The position numbers and the translations under genes are program-made. 64,000 nt of DNA. It comes from Clostridiales bacterium (lineage in GTDB: Bacteria; Bacillota; Clostridia; Christensenellales; Aristaeellaceae). This document shows positions 8,106-16,314 of the stretch, in pieces (within the stretch, counting starts at the first letter, position 1; each line of letters starts with the position of its first letter). The notes under the pieces are model-generated. The model saw nothing but the letters and a program-made list of their open reading frames with translations. It searched no databases and was not told the origin of the DNA. The DNA is taken from the NCBI GenBank assembly GCA_016930575.1, contig JAFGGL010000028.1, positions 1-64,000 of the forward strand, given 5' to 3'.

Positions 8106-9302
8106 ATGAGTAAGATAATCGAGATGTTAATTGAATTAAATAACCAAGGCTACTCTAGAGAAGAATTAAAAGAATCAGTAATTAGTGTACTTACTCCATA
8201 TTTTGATCATCCTGAAGTATTAGATGATTATTGGACAAGTTGTGATATTCTATCAGTCTTCGAGTATTTCATAAGGTATGGTTATAATGAAGACTTCCTT
8301 AACGGTCTCCGAAATGTTTTAGAAATTTTTAAAGAAGGTAGAATTAAAAATACAGATGCGTTATTTTCAATATTAACATACAATGAAGCACAAAAAAACT
8401 ATCTGCAACAAGAGAATAAAATGTGGACCGTGCGACAGTATGATTATGAGCTTGATAATGGAAACGATTTATATAAAACAGTAATGGATCTATTTCAACA
8501 TATAAAAAAAGCTATCGAGATTGGAGCAAAGCCATATATTTTTGAATTGCTAGCGACTATAAAACTCACGACTACATCAAAATGTGATTATTCCCGTGTC
8601 TTAAAAATGAAATTAGGTGTAGCCGTAATGAGTATAATCGATCAAAATAAACTACTTACTGAACTAATGATTCCTCCTCTAAAAATCAAATTATCTGATT
8701 GGCGCAATATAGCAGCGCATGAATCATATTGTATAGCTAATAACAATCAAATTGTTTGTACAAATAAAGATGACTCAGATGTATTTATATTGAGTCTTGA
8801 TGATCTTATTGATTATACACATAAAATCATTAGGACAATCAATATCTTTAGTATTGGACGATGTATTTTTACATATGACAACATTAGTGAACTTGCTGCT
8901 TATCAACAGAAAGATGAAAAACAACAAGGGCAACTCATACGAAATGAAATCCTTGAACACCGCTTAAGAGCAAGTTTTCTAAGCCAGAGTTTTTTCCTTG
9001 ATACCTTGGAAATAAGTGAAAACACGGCAACAGCTCATCTTGTTGATCTTCTTAATAACGGTACATTAGTTGGTGAAAAAATTCGGGATCGATATATACA
9101 CTCCTCACAATTTTTATTTCCCCTCTGGCAAAATTATCGTAAACGTTTATTACAGGTCTTCTATTACAATTCAAAAAAAACTGTTTGTTTTAAGACTTCT
9201 GTTATTGGCGATGTGTGTAGTAAATATAACAGTGGAGAAGAGAACCTAGATTATTTTGCAAAAAATGTTATTTTCGAGCATACCCAAGCAGATCAAAGCT
9301 AA
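8106..9302 (+). CDS. AT-rich HEPN-motif protein, candidate RNase or defence gene
   Basis: A 398-residue soluble protein with no full-length family match that I recognise. At residues 199-206 it carries W-RNIAAH-E (Arg200 to His205). This fits the R-N/D-x3-H signature of HEPN-domain RNases, and the next segment ('IVCTNKDDSDVFILSLDDLIDYTHKI') resembles the C-terminal part of such domains. The C-terminal third is unassigned. The gene is visibly AT-rich (about one third G+C by eye) amid G+C-rich DNA, uses many AAA/AAT/ATA codons and stands alone with AT-rich flanks, which suggests horizontal transfer. The start ATG follows TGAGGAC. HEPN proteins are often toxins or anti-phage RNases; that role here is inference. 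Confidence 0.6.
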   Translation: MSKIIEMLIELNNQGYSREELKESVISVLTPYFDHPEVLDDYWTSCDILSVFEYFIRYGYNEDFLNGLRNVLEIFKEGRIKNTDALFSILTYNEAQKNYLQQENKMWTVRQYDYELDNGNDLYKTVMDLFQHIKKAIEIGAKPYIFELLATIKLTTTSKCDYSRVLKMKLGVAVMSIIDQNKLLTELMIPPLKIKLSDWRNIAAHESYCIANNNQIVCTNKDDSDVFILSLDDLIDYTHKIIRTINIFSIGRCIFTYDNISELAAYQQKDEKQQGQLIRNEILEHRLRASFLSQSFFLDTLEISENTATAHLVDLLNNGTLVGEKIRDRYIHSSQFLFPLWQNYRKRLLQVFYYNSKKTVCFKTSVIGDVCSKYNSGEENLDYFAKNVIFEHTQADQS

Positions 9303-9603
9303 GTGCTAAAATATGCCACTTTTAACTGCAATTCTACTAAAATATTGAATAGTTCAGTGACGCTTCCTTAATAAATATATAGTATGTTTTAGACATATAG
9401 AAACGGCGAGACGAGCAAGTGGGAATTTTCCATCGCCTTTTTTATATCCATACCTTTTACGATATTCCAGCATTCAGCCTGTTCAGAAAGCCTGAGCTGC
9501 TAGGAAGCAAATCGGCAAGGAGCTGAGCGTACACAATCCGTACGTGATGCGACTTGCCGATGTAGCTGACACCGCAGATCGGGCTTTATGGACAGGCTGG
9601 GGG
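9303..9603. other. Intergenic region with terminator-like hairpin and nested inverted repeat
   Basis: No gene is convincing here. The first half is AT-rich like the preceding gene and contains a possible terminator (9405-9443). The second half returns to high G+C and contains a nested inverted repeat (9511-9561): ATCGGCAAG pairs with CTTGCCGAT, and inside it CGTAC pairs with GTACG. Short frames crossing it have no recognisable domain. Confidence 0.5.
9405..9443 (+). terminator. Possible rho-independent terminator after the HEPN-motif gene
   Basis: GGCGA (9405-9409) pairs with TCGCC (9433-9437), with a weaker inner TGG/CCA stem, followed by six T residues. The outer stem is short, so confidence is moderate. 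Confidence 0.4.
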
Positions 9604-11361
9604 TTATTGGAATTGATTGCGGTACAATTCCGCATACAACCCGTTCTTTTCCAGCAATTCCTCATGCGTGCCGCTTTCCTCGATCCGCCCGTCCTCCATC
9701 ACCAGGATACGGTCGCAGCTTTTCAGGCTTTCCAGGTTGTGTGAAATAATGAGCGCGGTCTTTACTTTCATCAGCTTCTGCAGGGATTTCCACACCACCT
9801 GCTGGCTCTCGGTATCCAGCGCCGCGGTGGGCTCGTCCAGCAGCAGGAATTTCGCGTCCGCCAGAAACGCGCGCGCGATGGCGATGCGCTGGCGCTGCCC
9901 GCCCGACAGGTTTTCCCCATTCTCGTCCACCAGTGTTTCATAGCCATGCGGCAGCGCTTCGATGAACTTGTGCGCGCCCGCCGCCTTCGCCGCGCGGACG
10001 ATCTCCTCTTCCGCCGGTTCCGCGCCGTCGCCGTAGCGCCCCATGGCGATATTTTCGCGCACGGTGCGGTGCAAAAGCGGCGCGCTTTGCTCTAGATAGA
10101 TCAATTTGGAGCGCCACTCGTTGGGACTGCACGCCGCCGAATCGACGCCGCCAAGGGTGATCGCGCCGGAATCCGGCTCGTAGAACTTCAGAAGCAGCTT
10201 GAACGCCGTCGTCTTGCCGCAGCCGGACGCGCCCACCAGCGCGACCTTCTCGCCGTTTTTTACGGTGAAGGATAGCCCGTTGAGCAGTTCGCTTTCCGGC
10301 AGGTAGCCAAACACCACGTCCGAAAACTCCAATGTGTCGCCGGTTTCCATCAAGCAATCCGTGAGCGTGTTGTCCTCCTGCGGAGACCGCAGCGCGTCCA
10401 GGACCCTGTCGCCCGAAACCGCCGAGGTGATTAAAAACCGCCAGGTATTCCCCATGCAGTTAATCATCTCAAACACGGCGCTTTGCAGCGGGAAGGTCAG
10501 CAGCAGCGACGCGAACTTCATCTCCCCGGCCCGGATCAGCACGATGCCCACCGAAAAGAACGTCACCAGCGATACCGCCGACAGCAGCGCGCTGACGGAG
10601 CGCAGGTGCACGTCCAGGTTTTTGGCGGCGACGCCGTCGGCTGCCAGGCTGTCGCTGGTATCCTCGTATGCGCCGAGTTTGGCCTTCACCGTGCCCCAGT
10701 ACCGGTGCGCCGTGTTGCCCGCGAGCAGGTCGGAAAACTCGCTCACCGCGGCGTCGGTCGCGCCGCGCAGCTGCACGTTGCGCCGGTGGAGCCTCCCGCC
10801 GAGGAAGATCGAACTGGTCAGCGCGGCGGCGCCGAAAATAAGCGGAACGAACGTCAGCCGCCAGTCCACCACCGCGATCGTCAGCATAGAAGCCAGGCCC
10901 TGCACGAGCGGGATGAAAAAGGTATGCATCAATCCCTGGAAATAAAAATTCTCCATGATCTGCATATCCGAGGTCAACAGCGTCATCGCTTCCCCGGAAT
11001 GCCTCCGCGCCGCAAAGGTTTCCGTCTGTCTCAGCCAGGTCGAAAGCAGTTTTTTCTGTATCCCCGCACGGATGCCAAGCCCTCCGCGCAGGTTGAACTG
11101 GTACCCGAGCACCACCAGCGGTACGAACGCCGCCAGTATCACCAGAAGCAACGTAAGCCTTGGTACGGCGGAGGTCCCGGCCTCGAAGTTTTGCATAGTC
11201 ACGCTTAATACCAGGCCGAACAACAAGGCGATGATATAACTGCCGATTCCCGCCAGCGTAACGCCGAGCAGGCATAAAAGCCACTTCGGCATGCCCAGGC
11301 GTATCATGCGGAAAACGGTTTTCATCACATGCCCAAACCGCACGTTTTGCCTACTCTCCAT
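9604..11361 (-). CDS. ABC exporter half-transporter, second subunit
   Basis: A 585-residue type IV ABC exporter half: about six membrane helices in residues 1-320, then a nucleotide-binding domain with Walker A GASGCGKTT, Q-loop 'YLEQSAP', signature LSGGQRQRIAIARA, Walker B LLLDEP and H-loop 'IISHN'. All ATP-site motifs are intact. Its ATG (11361) overlaps the 3' end of the partner gene by 11 bases, with GGAGGAGCAGG upstream, so translation is coupled. The two proteins very likely form a heterodimeric exporter in the membrane. The substrate is unknown: lipid, peptide or drug. Confidence 0.9.
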   Translation of the reverse strand: MESRQNVRFGHVMKTVFRMIRLGMPKWLLCLLGVTLAGIGSYIIALLFGLVLSVTMQNFEAGTSAVPRLTLLLVILAAFVPLVVLGYQFNLRGGLGIRAGIQKKLLSTWLRQTETFAARRHSGEAMTLLTSDMQIMENFYFQGLMHTFFIPLVQGLASMLTIAVVDWRLTFVPLIFGAAALTSSIFLGGRLHRRNVQLRGATDAAVSEFSDLLAGNTAHRYWGTVKAKLGAYEDTSDSLAADGVAAKNLDVHLRSVSALLSAVSLVTFFSVGIVLIRAGEMKFASLLLTFPLQSAVFEMINCMGNTWRFLITSAVSGDRVLDALRSPQEDNTLTDCLMETGDTLEFSDVVFGYLPESELLNGLSFTVKNGEKVALVGASGCGKTTAFKLLLKFYEPDSGAITLGGVDSAACSPNEWRSKLIYLEQSAPLLHRTVRENIAMGRYGDGAEPAEEEIVRAAKAAGAHKFIEALPHGYETLVDENGENLSGGQRQRIAIARAFLADAKFLLLDEPTAALDTESQQVVWKSLQKLMKVKTALIISHNLESLKSCDRILVMEDGRIEESGTHEELLEKNGLYAELYRNQFQ

Positions 11362-13084
11362 CCTGCTCCTCCTTCTCCTGCGCGGTGTACAGCCCGTAGT
11401 ACAGCCCGCGTTTTTTCAGGAGCTGCCCATGGGTGCCCTCCTCGGCGATACGTCCCTCGTGAAGGAACAATATACGGTCCGCGTCGGTGATGGAAGACAG
11501 GCGGTGCGCGATGGTGATGCGCGTCTTGCCGTCCCCGCTTTCGCGCAGGGCTTGCAGGATCTCCTTCTGATGGCAGGCGTCCAGCGCCGAGGTCGCCTCG
11601 TCCATAAGCTCGATCGGCGCGTCCTTCAAAAACAGCCGCGCAAGCCCCACGCGCTGCTTCAGCCCGCCTGACAGCAGCCCGCCGTGCTCGCCGGTATCGG
11701 CGTTCCAGCCGTTCTCCTGCTGGCTGACCCATTTACTGAGCTTCGCGTTGTCCATGGCGATAGCGAGCGTGAAATCGTCCGCCTCCGTATCGCCCAGCAG
11801 GATATTGTCTTTCACGGACCCCCTGAACACAAAAGTATCCTGCTGCAGCACGCCCATCGTCTGCCGCAGTTTTTCAAGATCCCAACTGCGCACATCGCTG
11901 CCAAGCACCTTCACCGTACCCACCTGCGGCCGGTACAGCCCGGTGATCAGCTTGATGACCGTTGACTTCCCGCAGCCGGAGTGCCCCACCAGCGCGATCT
12001 TTTCGCCCGGCTGCACGGTAAAGCTCAGGTCATTTAAAAGCGGCGGATCGTTTTCGTCCTGCTCCGCGTAGCGGAAGCTGACGTGATCAAACACCACCGC
12101 GGCGCCGCCGCCGCCGGTCTCTTCGCCGCCCGTCTCCTCCGGCAGATCCCAAAGCTCAAACAGGCGGTCTGCCGCCACCACGCCCGAAGGGAAGTTCACC
12201 AGCACGTTTGGCAGCCGCAGCAGTTCCTCGGTCGCCGTGGACGCAAGCATGACCGCAATCACAAATCCCTCCGCGGACATCCCGCCGACAAACAAAAGCC
12301 AGGCGCCGACGATCGCGCAGCCGAATAGCGGCAGCACGTTGATCACCAGCGCCGAGATATTCGCCGTGTAGATCTTCCCGATGCCGCGTATGCCCTTTTT
12401 GCGGTAATCCTCCACCGTTTCCTCCACCCATTCGTCCGCCTTGTTCTGCAGGCGGTAGGCTTTCACGGTGGTTCGGTTTTGGATCAGGTCCTTGGCCTGC
12501 GCGTTCATCGCGGCGAAGGCCCTGCGGTAAGCGGGAATCTCCGAAAGCGATTTTTTCGTCAGCCGCGGGTAGATCAGCACCAGCGCAAGCGGCACCGAAT
12601 ACCCGATACCCACGCGCCAATCCACCAAAAACATAATGATAACCAGCATGACGGGAACCAGCACGCTGCGTATCCCGTTGATCAGATGTTCCGAGTTGCT
12701 TGCCGCAAACCGGCAATCCGCCACCGTGCGGCTGATGAGATCGCCGGATTCCATTCTCTGCAGTCCGTCATACTCGGCGTGCAGCAACGCGCGCGCGGTG
12801 ATTTTGCGGTAATTTGATTCGGCGGTTTCCGTAAGCCGCGTCATGCGCACGGAGCGGTACCATTCCAGCATCGCGGCCAGGATGATCGCAACCGCTAAAT
12901 AGGCGAAGCTCGCCGGAAGGCTTTCGCCGCCGGTCGCGGTCAGGTTTTTAGTCACCTTGCCCAGCGCATGCGCGGCCGCGATGTCCAAAAGCCCGATCGT
13001 GACGACCATGACCAGCTGCAGAATATAGCGCGATTTCCTGTCGCCGCATACGATCAAGCGGCGCGTATTTGCGAATATCTTCAT
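11351..13084 (-). CDS. ABC exporter half-transporter, first subunit
   Basis: A 577-residue ABC exporter half with an N-terminal membrane domain (about 1-310) and an ATPase domain: Walker A GHSGCGKST, Q-loop 'GVLQQDTFV', signature LSGGLKQRVGLAR, Walker B IELMDEATSALD with the catalytic Glu kept, H-loop 'TIAHR'. It is the first gene of a two-gene operon with the half-transporter at 9604-11361. A near-consensus promoter at 13173-13201 leaves a leader of about 80 bases. No adjacent regulator or substrate gene indicates the cargo. Confidence 0.9.
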   Translation of the reverse strand: MKIFANTRRLIVCGDRKSRYILQLVMVVTIGLLDIAAAHALGKVTKNLTATGGESLPASFAYLAVAIILAAMLEWYRSVRMTRLTETAESNYRKITARALLHAEYDGLQRMESGDLISRTVADCRFAASNSEHLINGIRSVLVPVMLVIIMFLVDWRVGIGYSVPLALVLIYPRLTKKSLSEIPAYRRAFAAMNAQAKDLIQNRTTVKAYRLQNKADEWVEETVEDYRKKGIRGIGKIYTANISALVINVLPLFGCAIVGAWLLFVGGMSAEGFVIAVMLASTATEELLRLPNVLVNFPSGVVAADRLFELWDLPEETGGEETGGGGAAVVFDHVSFRYAEQDENDPPLLNDLSFTVQPGEKIALVGHSGCGKSTVIKLITGLYRPQVGTVKVLGSDVRSWDLEKLRQTMGVLQQDTFVFRGSVKDNILLGDTEADDFTLAIAMDNAKLSKWVSQQENGWNADTGEHGGLLSGGLKQRVGLARLFLKDAPIELMDEATSALDACHQKEILQALRESGDGKTRITIAHRLSSITDADRILFLHEGRIAEEGTHGQLLKKRGLYYGLYTAQEKEEQDGE

Positions 13085-13153
13085 TCTTCAGTTATCTCCG
13101 GCACAGGACTGGGGGTAGCAGGTGGCGCGAAAACATCCCGTAAACTATGAGTT

Positions 13154-13201
13154 ATGATAAATCATCCGTTACATTTTACATGCAAACCCTGTATAAGTCA
13201 A
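13154..13201 (-). promoter_or_regulatory. Promoter and palindrome for the ABC exporter operon
   Basis: TTGACT (13196-13201) and TAAAAT (13173-13178) are separated by 17 bases on the minus strand. The perfect palindrome ATGATAAATCAT (two-base centre) at 13154-13165 falls just downstream of the predicted transcription start and could be a repressor operator; that role is inferred from position only. Confidence 0.65.
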
Positions 13202-13451
13202 TGAAAATCTTGCCGTAAAAGCGGTTCCGTTTGATAAAAAACCGAAAATATACAGCCGGAATCTATAGAAATGTATGGAATCGTACGGAATTGATGCGTA
13301 GTCGCAACCCAATGCATCTAATAGTGCATAATTCTTGCAGTCCCTGTCCGGGGTACTTCTTCCTTCTCAACATTCCGCCCCGTTCATAAAGCAAAACGCC
13401 CTGTCGCTGCGTTTTTGGCAGCGCAACCATAACCGCTGTTGTATGGAGGTA
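13202..13451. other. Intergenic region without an assigned gene
   Basis: About 250 bases between the exporter promoter and the family P copy downstream of uxuB. It contains a CGCTGC/GCAGCG hairpin near 13407-13425 but no credible reading frame with a ribosome site, and no RNA family that I recognise. Confidence 0.4.
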
Positions 13452-13576
13452 TTGGGGGCTGTCAGCCCCAAATCCCCAATCAGGGACAATGTTCCTGAAC
13501 CCATTGGAAAGCCGCGTGTCGCGCGGCTTTCTAAATGGTTTTCTTTTGCTTCTTTTCTTTTCTTCTAAAAAGAAGG
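13452..13576 (+). repeat. Family P copy: h1-h2-h3-box-h6
   Basis: Hairpins in order: GGGGCTG-T-CAGCCCC (h1), CAGGGAC..GTTCCTG (h2, 13480-13498), GAAAGCCGCG..CGCGGCTTTC (h3, 13507-13531), the GGTTTTCTTTTGC box (13537-13549) and an A/T-rich hairpin (h6). It ends 10 bases from the uxuB stop, so in uxuB transcripts it forms the 3' untranslated region and may serve as terminator. Confidence 0.7.
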
Positions 13577-13585
13577 GCGGAATTC

Positions 13586-15145
13586 CTATCGTTCCATGTA
13601 CTTCTCGATCGTTTTGCGAATCGACCCTGCGCCCGCGTTCATCTCGGTGAAATACGCTTCGGCCTTTTTGCCCAGCCCGTGCTCATAGAGGTTCACGCCG
13701 CAGAATTCCGGGTTCTCTAGCAGCGGGCGAAGCCTGCCAGTATTAAACGGCCTGCCGAGTTCGTAGCCCGCGACGAGTTTTAGCAGTTCCTCCGAATTCG
13801 GATCCGGGGAAAGCGCAAACGGCTTGCCGTCGTCGCCGATAGCGGTCAGGTAACGCGCATAGCCCGCGAACACCAGGGGAATCATCTTGAGGAACGACAG
13901 ATCCTTTTCTCCGCGCGCGACATATGCTTTCAAAGTCTCGCCGAAGCGCACCGGCAGCTTTTTGGAGGTATCGCAGACGATGCGCTGGGGCGTGTCGGGC
14001 ACGAAGGGATTGGGGAAGCGCTTCTCAAGCACCTCGTCGATGAACGCTTCCGCCGACATCACCCCGGGGTCGGCCACCACGGGCATGCCCTCGGTATACC
14101 CGATCTCGCGGATCATCCCGACCAGCGTCTCGTCCTTCATTTCTTCGCTGATCTTCGCGTATCCAAGCAGGCAGCCGAAGATGCCAAGCGCCGTGTGCAG
14201 CGGGTTCAGGCAGGTGCAGACCTTCATTTTCTCGATCTTGTCCACGGTCTCCCGCGCGGAGAAGATCACGCCGGTCCTTTCCAGCGGCGGCCTGCCGTTT
14301 GGGAAATCATCCTCGATGGCAAGGTACTCGCATTCCTCGGCGTTCACCATCGCGCTCACGAAGGTATGGTTTATTGTTTCCGTGATCTCCAAGCCGTCAA
14401 GCCCGTCGGCTTCGAGCATGGAAAGCACCTCCGGCGACGGCCGCGGGGTGATCTTGTCGATCATGCTCCAGGTGAAGGACACGCGGGCGGAATCGCGCAG
14501 ATACCTAAGAAACTCGTCTGTGACCGCAGCTTTCTGCCGCCAGCTTTCCGCCACCGCCAGGATGCCCGCCCGCAGCAGGTCGCCGTTGTGGGAGCAGTTG
14601 TCCAAACTCGCCATCGCGACAGGATGCGCGCCCTGCAAAAAACGCGCGTATAAAAGCTTGCACAGCTTGGCGATGATGGACGCTGGCGCTTCCATCGTTT
14701 CGCTGTCCGGCTCTTTGACGGCATATCCCTTTTCCGTGATCGTCATCGAGACGATCTGCAGGCTGTCCGCCGTCATGATCTCTTCGATACGCCGAAAATC
14801 GCGGCTGTACGCGAGCGCTTCGGCGACGGAGGCGACCACGCGCTTGTCCACGCCGCCGTCGTGTTTCAGGCTCACCGCGACGGTCAGGTTGTCAAACGGG
14901 GCAAAGCCCTTATCAATGATCTCCTCGTCGTAGCACTCGGCCACGCAAAGGCCGGTATCCGTCTCCCCCGCGTCCAGCAGCCGCTGCACGAGCACCGCCG
15001 GGAACGCGCGGAAGATATTGCCGGCGCCGAAATGGATCCAGCGCGGCGCGGCTTTCGTCCTCTGCCGCACGGCGGGCACGTCAAACGCCGGCACGATATA
15101 CCCTTTCTCCTTAAGCGCGGGCAGGCTTTGCAGGGACAGTTTCAT
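13586..15145 (-). CDS. uxuB: D-fructuronate reductase (D-mannonate oxidoreductase)
   Basis: NAD-dependent interconversion of D-fructuronate and D-mannonate in glucuronate catabolism. The 519 residues carry the long-chain mannitol dehydrogenase family signatures: 'WIHFGAGNIFRAF' (about 36-48, dinucleotide binding), 'VSMTITEKGY' and 'DNCSHNGD' (around 180), and a C-terminal catalytic domain containing 'TCLNPLHTALG'. The start ATG overlaps the uxuA stop (TAATG), so the two are translationally coupled. Tagaturonate reductase (UxaB) belongs to the same family, but the uxuA partner favours UxuB. Confidence in the family is very high and in the substrate good. Confidence 0.9.
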   Translation of the reverse strand: MKLSLQSLPALKEKGYIVPAFDVPAVRQRTKAAPRWIHFGAGNIFRAFPAVLVQRLLDAGETDTGLCVAECYDEEIIDKGFAPFDNLTVAVSLKHDGGVDKRVVASVAEALAYSRDFRRIEEIMTADSLQIVSMTITEKGYAVKEPDSETMEAPASIIAKLCKLLYARFLQGAHPVAMASLDNCSHNGDLLRAGILAVAESWRQKAAVTDEFLRYLRDSARVSFTWSMIDKITPRPSPEVLSMLEADGLDGLEITETINHTFVSAMVNAEECEYLAIEDDFPNGRPPLERTGVIFSARETVDKIEKMKVCTCLNPLHTALGIFGCLLGYAKISEEMKDETLVGMIREIGYTEGMPVVADPGVMSAEAFIDEVLEKRFPNPFVPDTPQRIVCDTSKKLPVRFGETLKAYVARGEKDLSFLKMIPLVFAGYARYLTAIGDDGKPFALSPDPNSEELLKLVAGYELGRPFNTGRLRPLLENPEFCGVNLYEHGLGKKAEAYFTEMNAGAGSIRKTIEKYMER

Positions 15146-16218
15146 TATCCTTGCTCCCTTTTCCGTATCAGCGCGTCATACAACCCCAGCAGATACTGGC
15201 TGCCCAGCGCGCGGTCATACAGCCCGTACCCGGGCATGGAGACCTCGCCCCAGATCGCCCGCCCGTGATCGGGCCGGATGGGCCCCTCAAAGCCGACGTC
15301 GATCAGCGCTTGCATGATCTCCACCATGTCCAGCGACCCGTCCGCCGCGTAATGCGCGGCTTCCTCAAACACGCCTGGCGCGATATGGCGGGTGTTGCGC
15401 ATGTGCACGAAGTGGATGCGGTCGCCCAGGGAACGGATGATGTCGGGGATGTCGTTATCGGGGTCGGACGACAGCGAGCCCGTGCACAGCGTAACGCCGT
15501 TGCGCCTGTTGGGCACGGCGTCCAGCAGCCTCAAGAGCTTCTCTTTACCGGTCACGATGCGCGGCAGGCCGAATACGCTCCAGGCCGGGTCGTCGATGTG
15601 GATGGCCATGTTCACGTCGTATGTATCGCACGCGGGCATGACGGCATCCAGGAAATAGACCAGGTTTTCAAACAGCGTCTCCTCGGTCACGTTCCGGTAA
15701 AGGCAGAACAATTCCTTGATATGCGCCATGCGCTCGGGTTCCCAGCCGGGCAGCAGGAAACCGCCGGCGCTGTTCTTCATCTGCTTAAACATCGTATCGG
15801 GGTCGATCTTGTCGATCTTATTCTGGTCGTAGGCAAGCACTGTGGAGCCGTCCGGCCGCTTCTTGGCGAGGTCGGAGCGCGTCCAGTCGAATACCGGCAT
15901 GAAATTATAACAGATCAGCGGGATACCTGCCGCGCCGAGTTTTACGATCGTGCGGATGTAGTTTTCGATGTATTCGTCGCGCTCGGGCGCGCCCACCTTA
16001 ATCGCGTCGTGGATATTCACGCTCTCGATGCCAAGCACCTTCAGCCCCGCGTCCTCCACCTGGCGCTTGATCGCGGCAATCGCGTCGGCCGGCCATTCTT
16101 CGCCCGGTTTGGTGTCGTACAGCGTGGTGATAATGCCCTGAATGCCGGGGATCTGCCTGAGCTGCCCGAGCGTAACGGAATCAAATCCTTCTCCGAACCA
16201 CCGGAACGTCAACTTCAT
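15145..16218 (-). CDS. uxuA: D-mannonate dehydratase
   Basis: Dehydrates D-mannonate to 2-keto-3-deoxygluconate; a metal-dependent TIM-barrel enzyme. The 357 residues begin MKLTFRWFGEGFDSVTLGQL and contain 'GIESVNIHDAIKVG', 'NFMPVFDWTR', 'HIDDPAWSVFGLPRI', 'LCTGSL' and 'HMRN', with the His, Cys and Asp metal ligands of UxuA. The ATG at 16218 was chosen over upstream in-frame starts because it matches the family N-terminus and follows AAGGA. It is separated from dctM by a hairpin with a T-run and has its own promoter (16241-16269), so uxuAB can be expressed apart from the transporter. Confidence 0.95.
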   Translation of the reverse strand: MKLTFRWFGEGFDSVTLGQLRQIPGIQGIITTLYDTKPGEEWPADAIAAIKRQVEDAGLKVLGIESVNIHDAIKVGAPERDEYIENYIRTIVKLGAAGIPLICYNFMPVFDWTRSDLAKKRPDGSTVLAYDQNKIDKIDPDTMFKQMKNSAGGFLLPGWEPERMAHIKELFCLYRNVTEETLFENLVYFLDAVMPACDTYDVNMAIHIDDPAWSVFGLPRIVTGKEKLLRLLDAVPNRRNGVTLCTGSLSSDPDNDIPDIIRSLGDRIHFVHMRNTRHIAPGVFEEAAHYAADGSLDMVEIMQALIDVGFEGPIRPDHGRAIWGEVSMPGYGLYDRALGSQYLLGLYDALIRKREQG

Positions 16219-16240
16219 GCAATGCACATCCTTCTTGGCC

Positions 16241-16269
16241 AGTATACAACAGAATTCCATCGAAGTGAA
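16241..16269 (-). promoter_or_regulatory. Promoter for uxuA-uxuB
   Basis: TTCACT (16264-16269) and TATACT (16241-16246), 17-base spacer, minus strand, directly after the terminator-like hairpin that follows dctM. Confidence 0.6.
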
Positions 16270-16272
16270 CAC

Positions 16273-16309
16273 AAAAAGCGGTATCCCCCGATAAAACGGA
16301 GGGATACGC
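16273..16309 (-). terminator. Terminator or attenuator between dctM and uxuA
   Basis: On the minus strand GCGTATCCC pairs with GGGATACCGC around an AT-rich loop (16281-16307), followed by five T residues. It lies just after the dctM stop and would reduce read-through into uxuA. Confidence 0.6.
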
Positions 16310-16314
16310 CCGTC

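Noticed and set aside
9483-9744. Short frames on both strands downstream of the ABC exporter gene
   Set aside because: No ribosome site or recognisable domain; they cross the nested inverted repeat and the end of the exporter gene.
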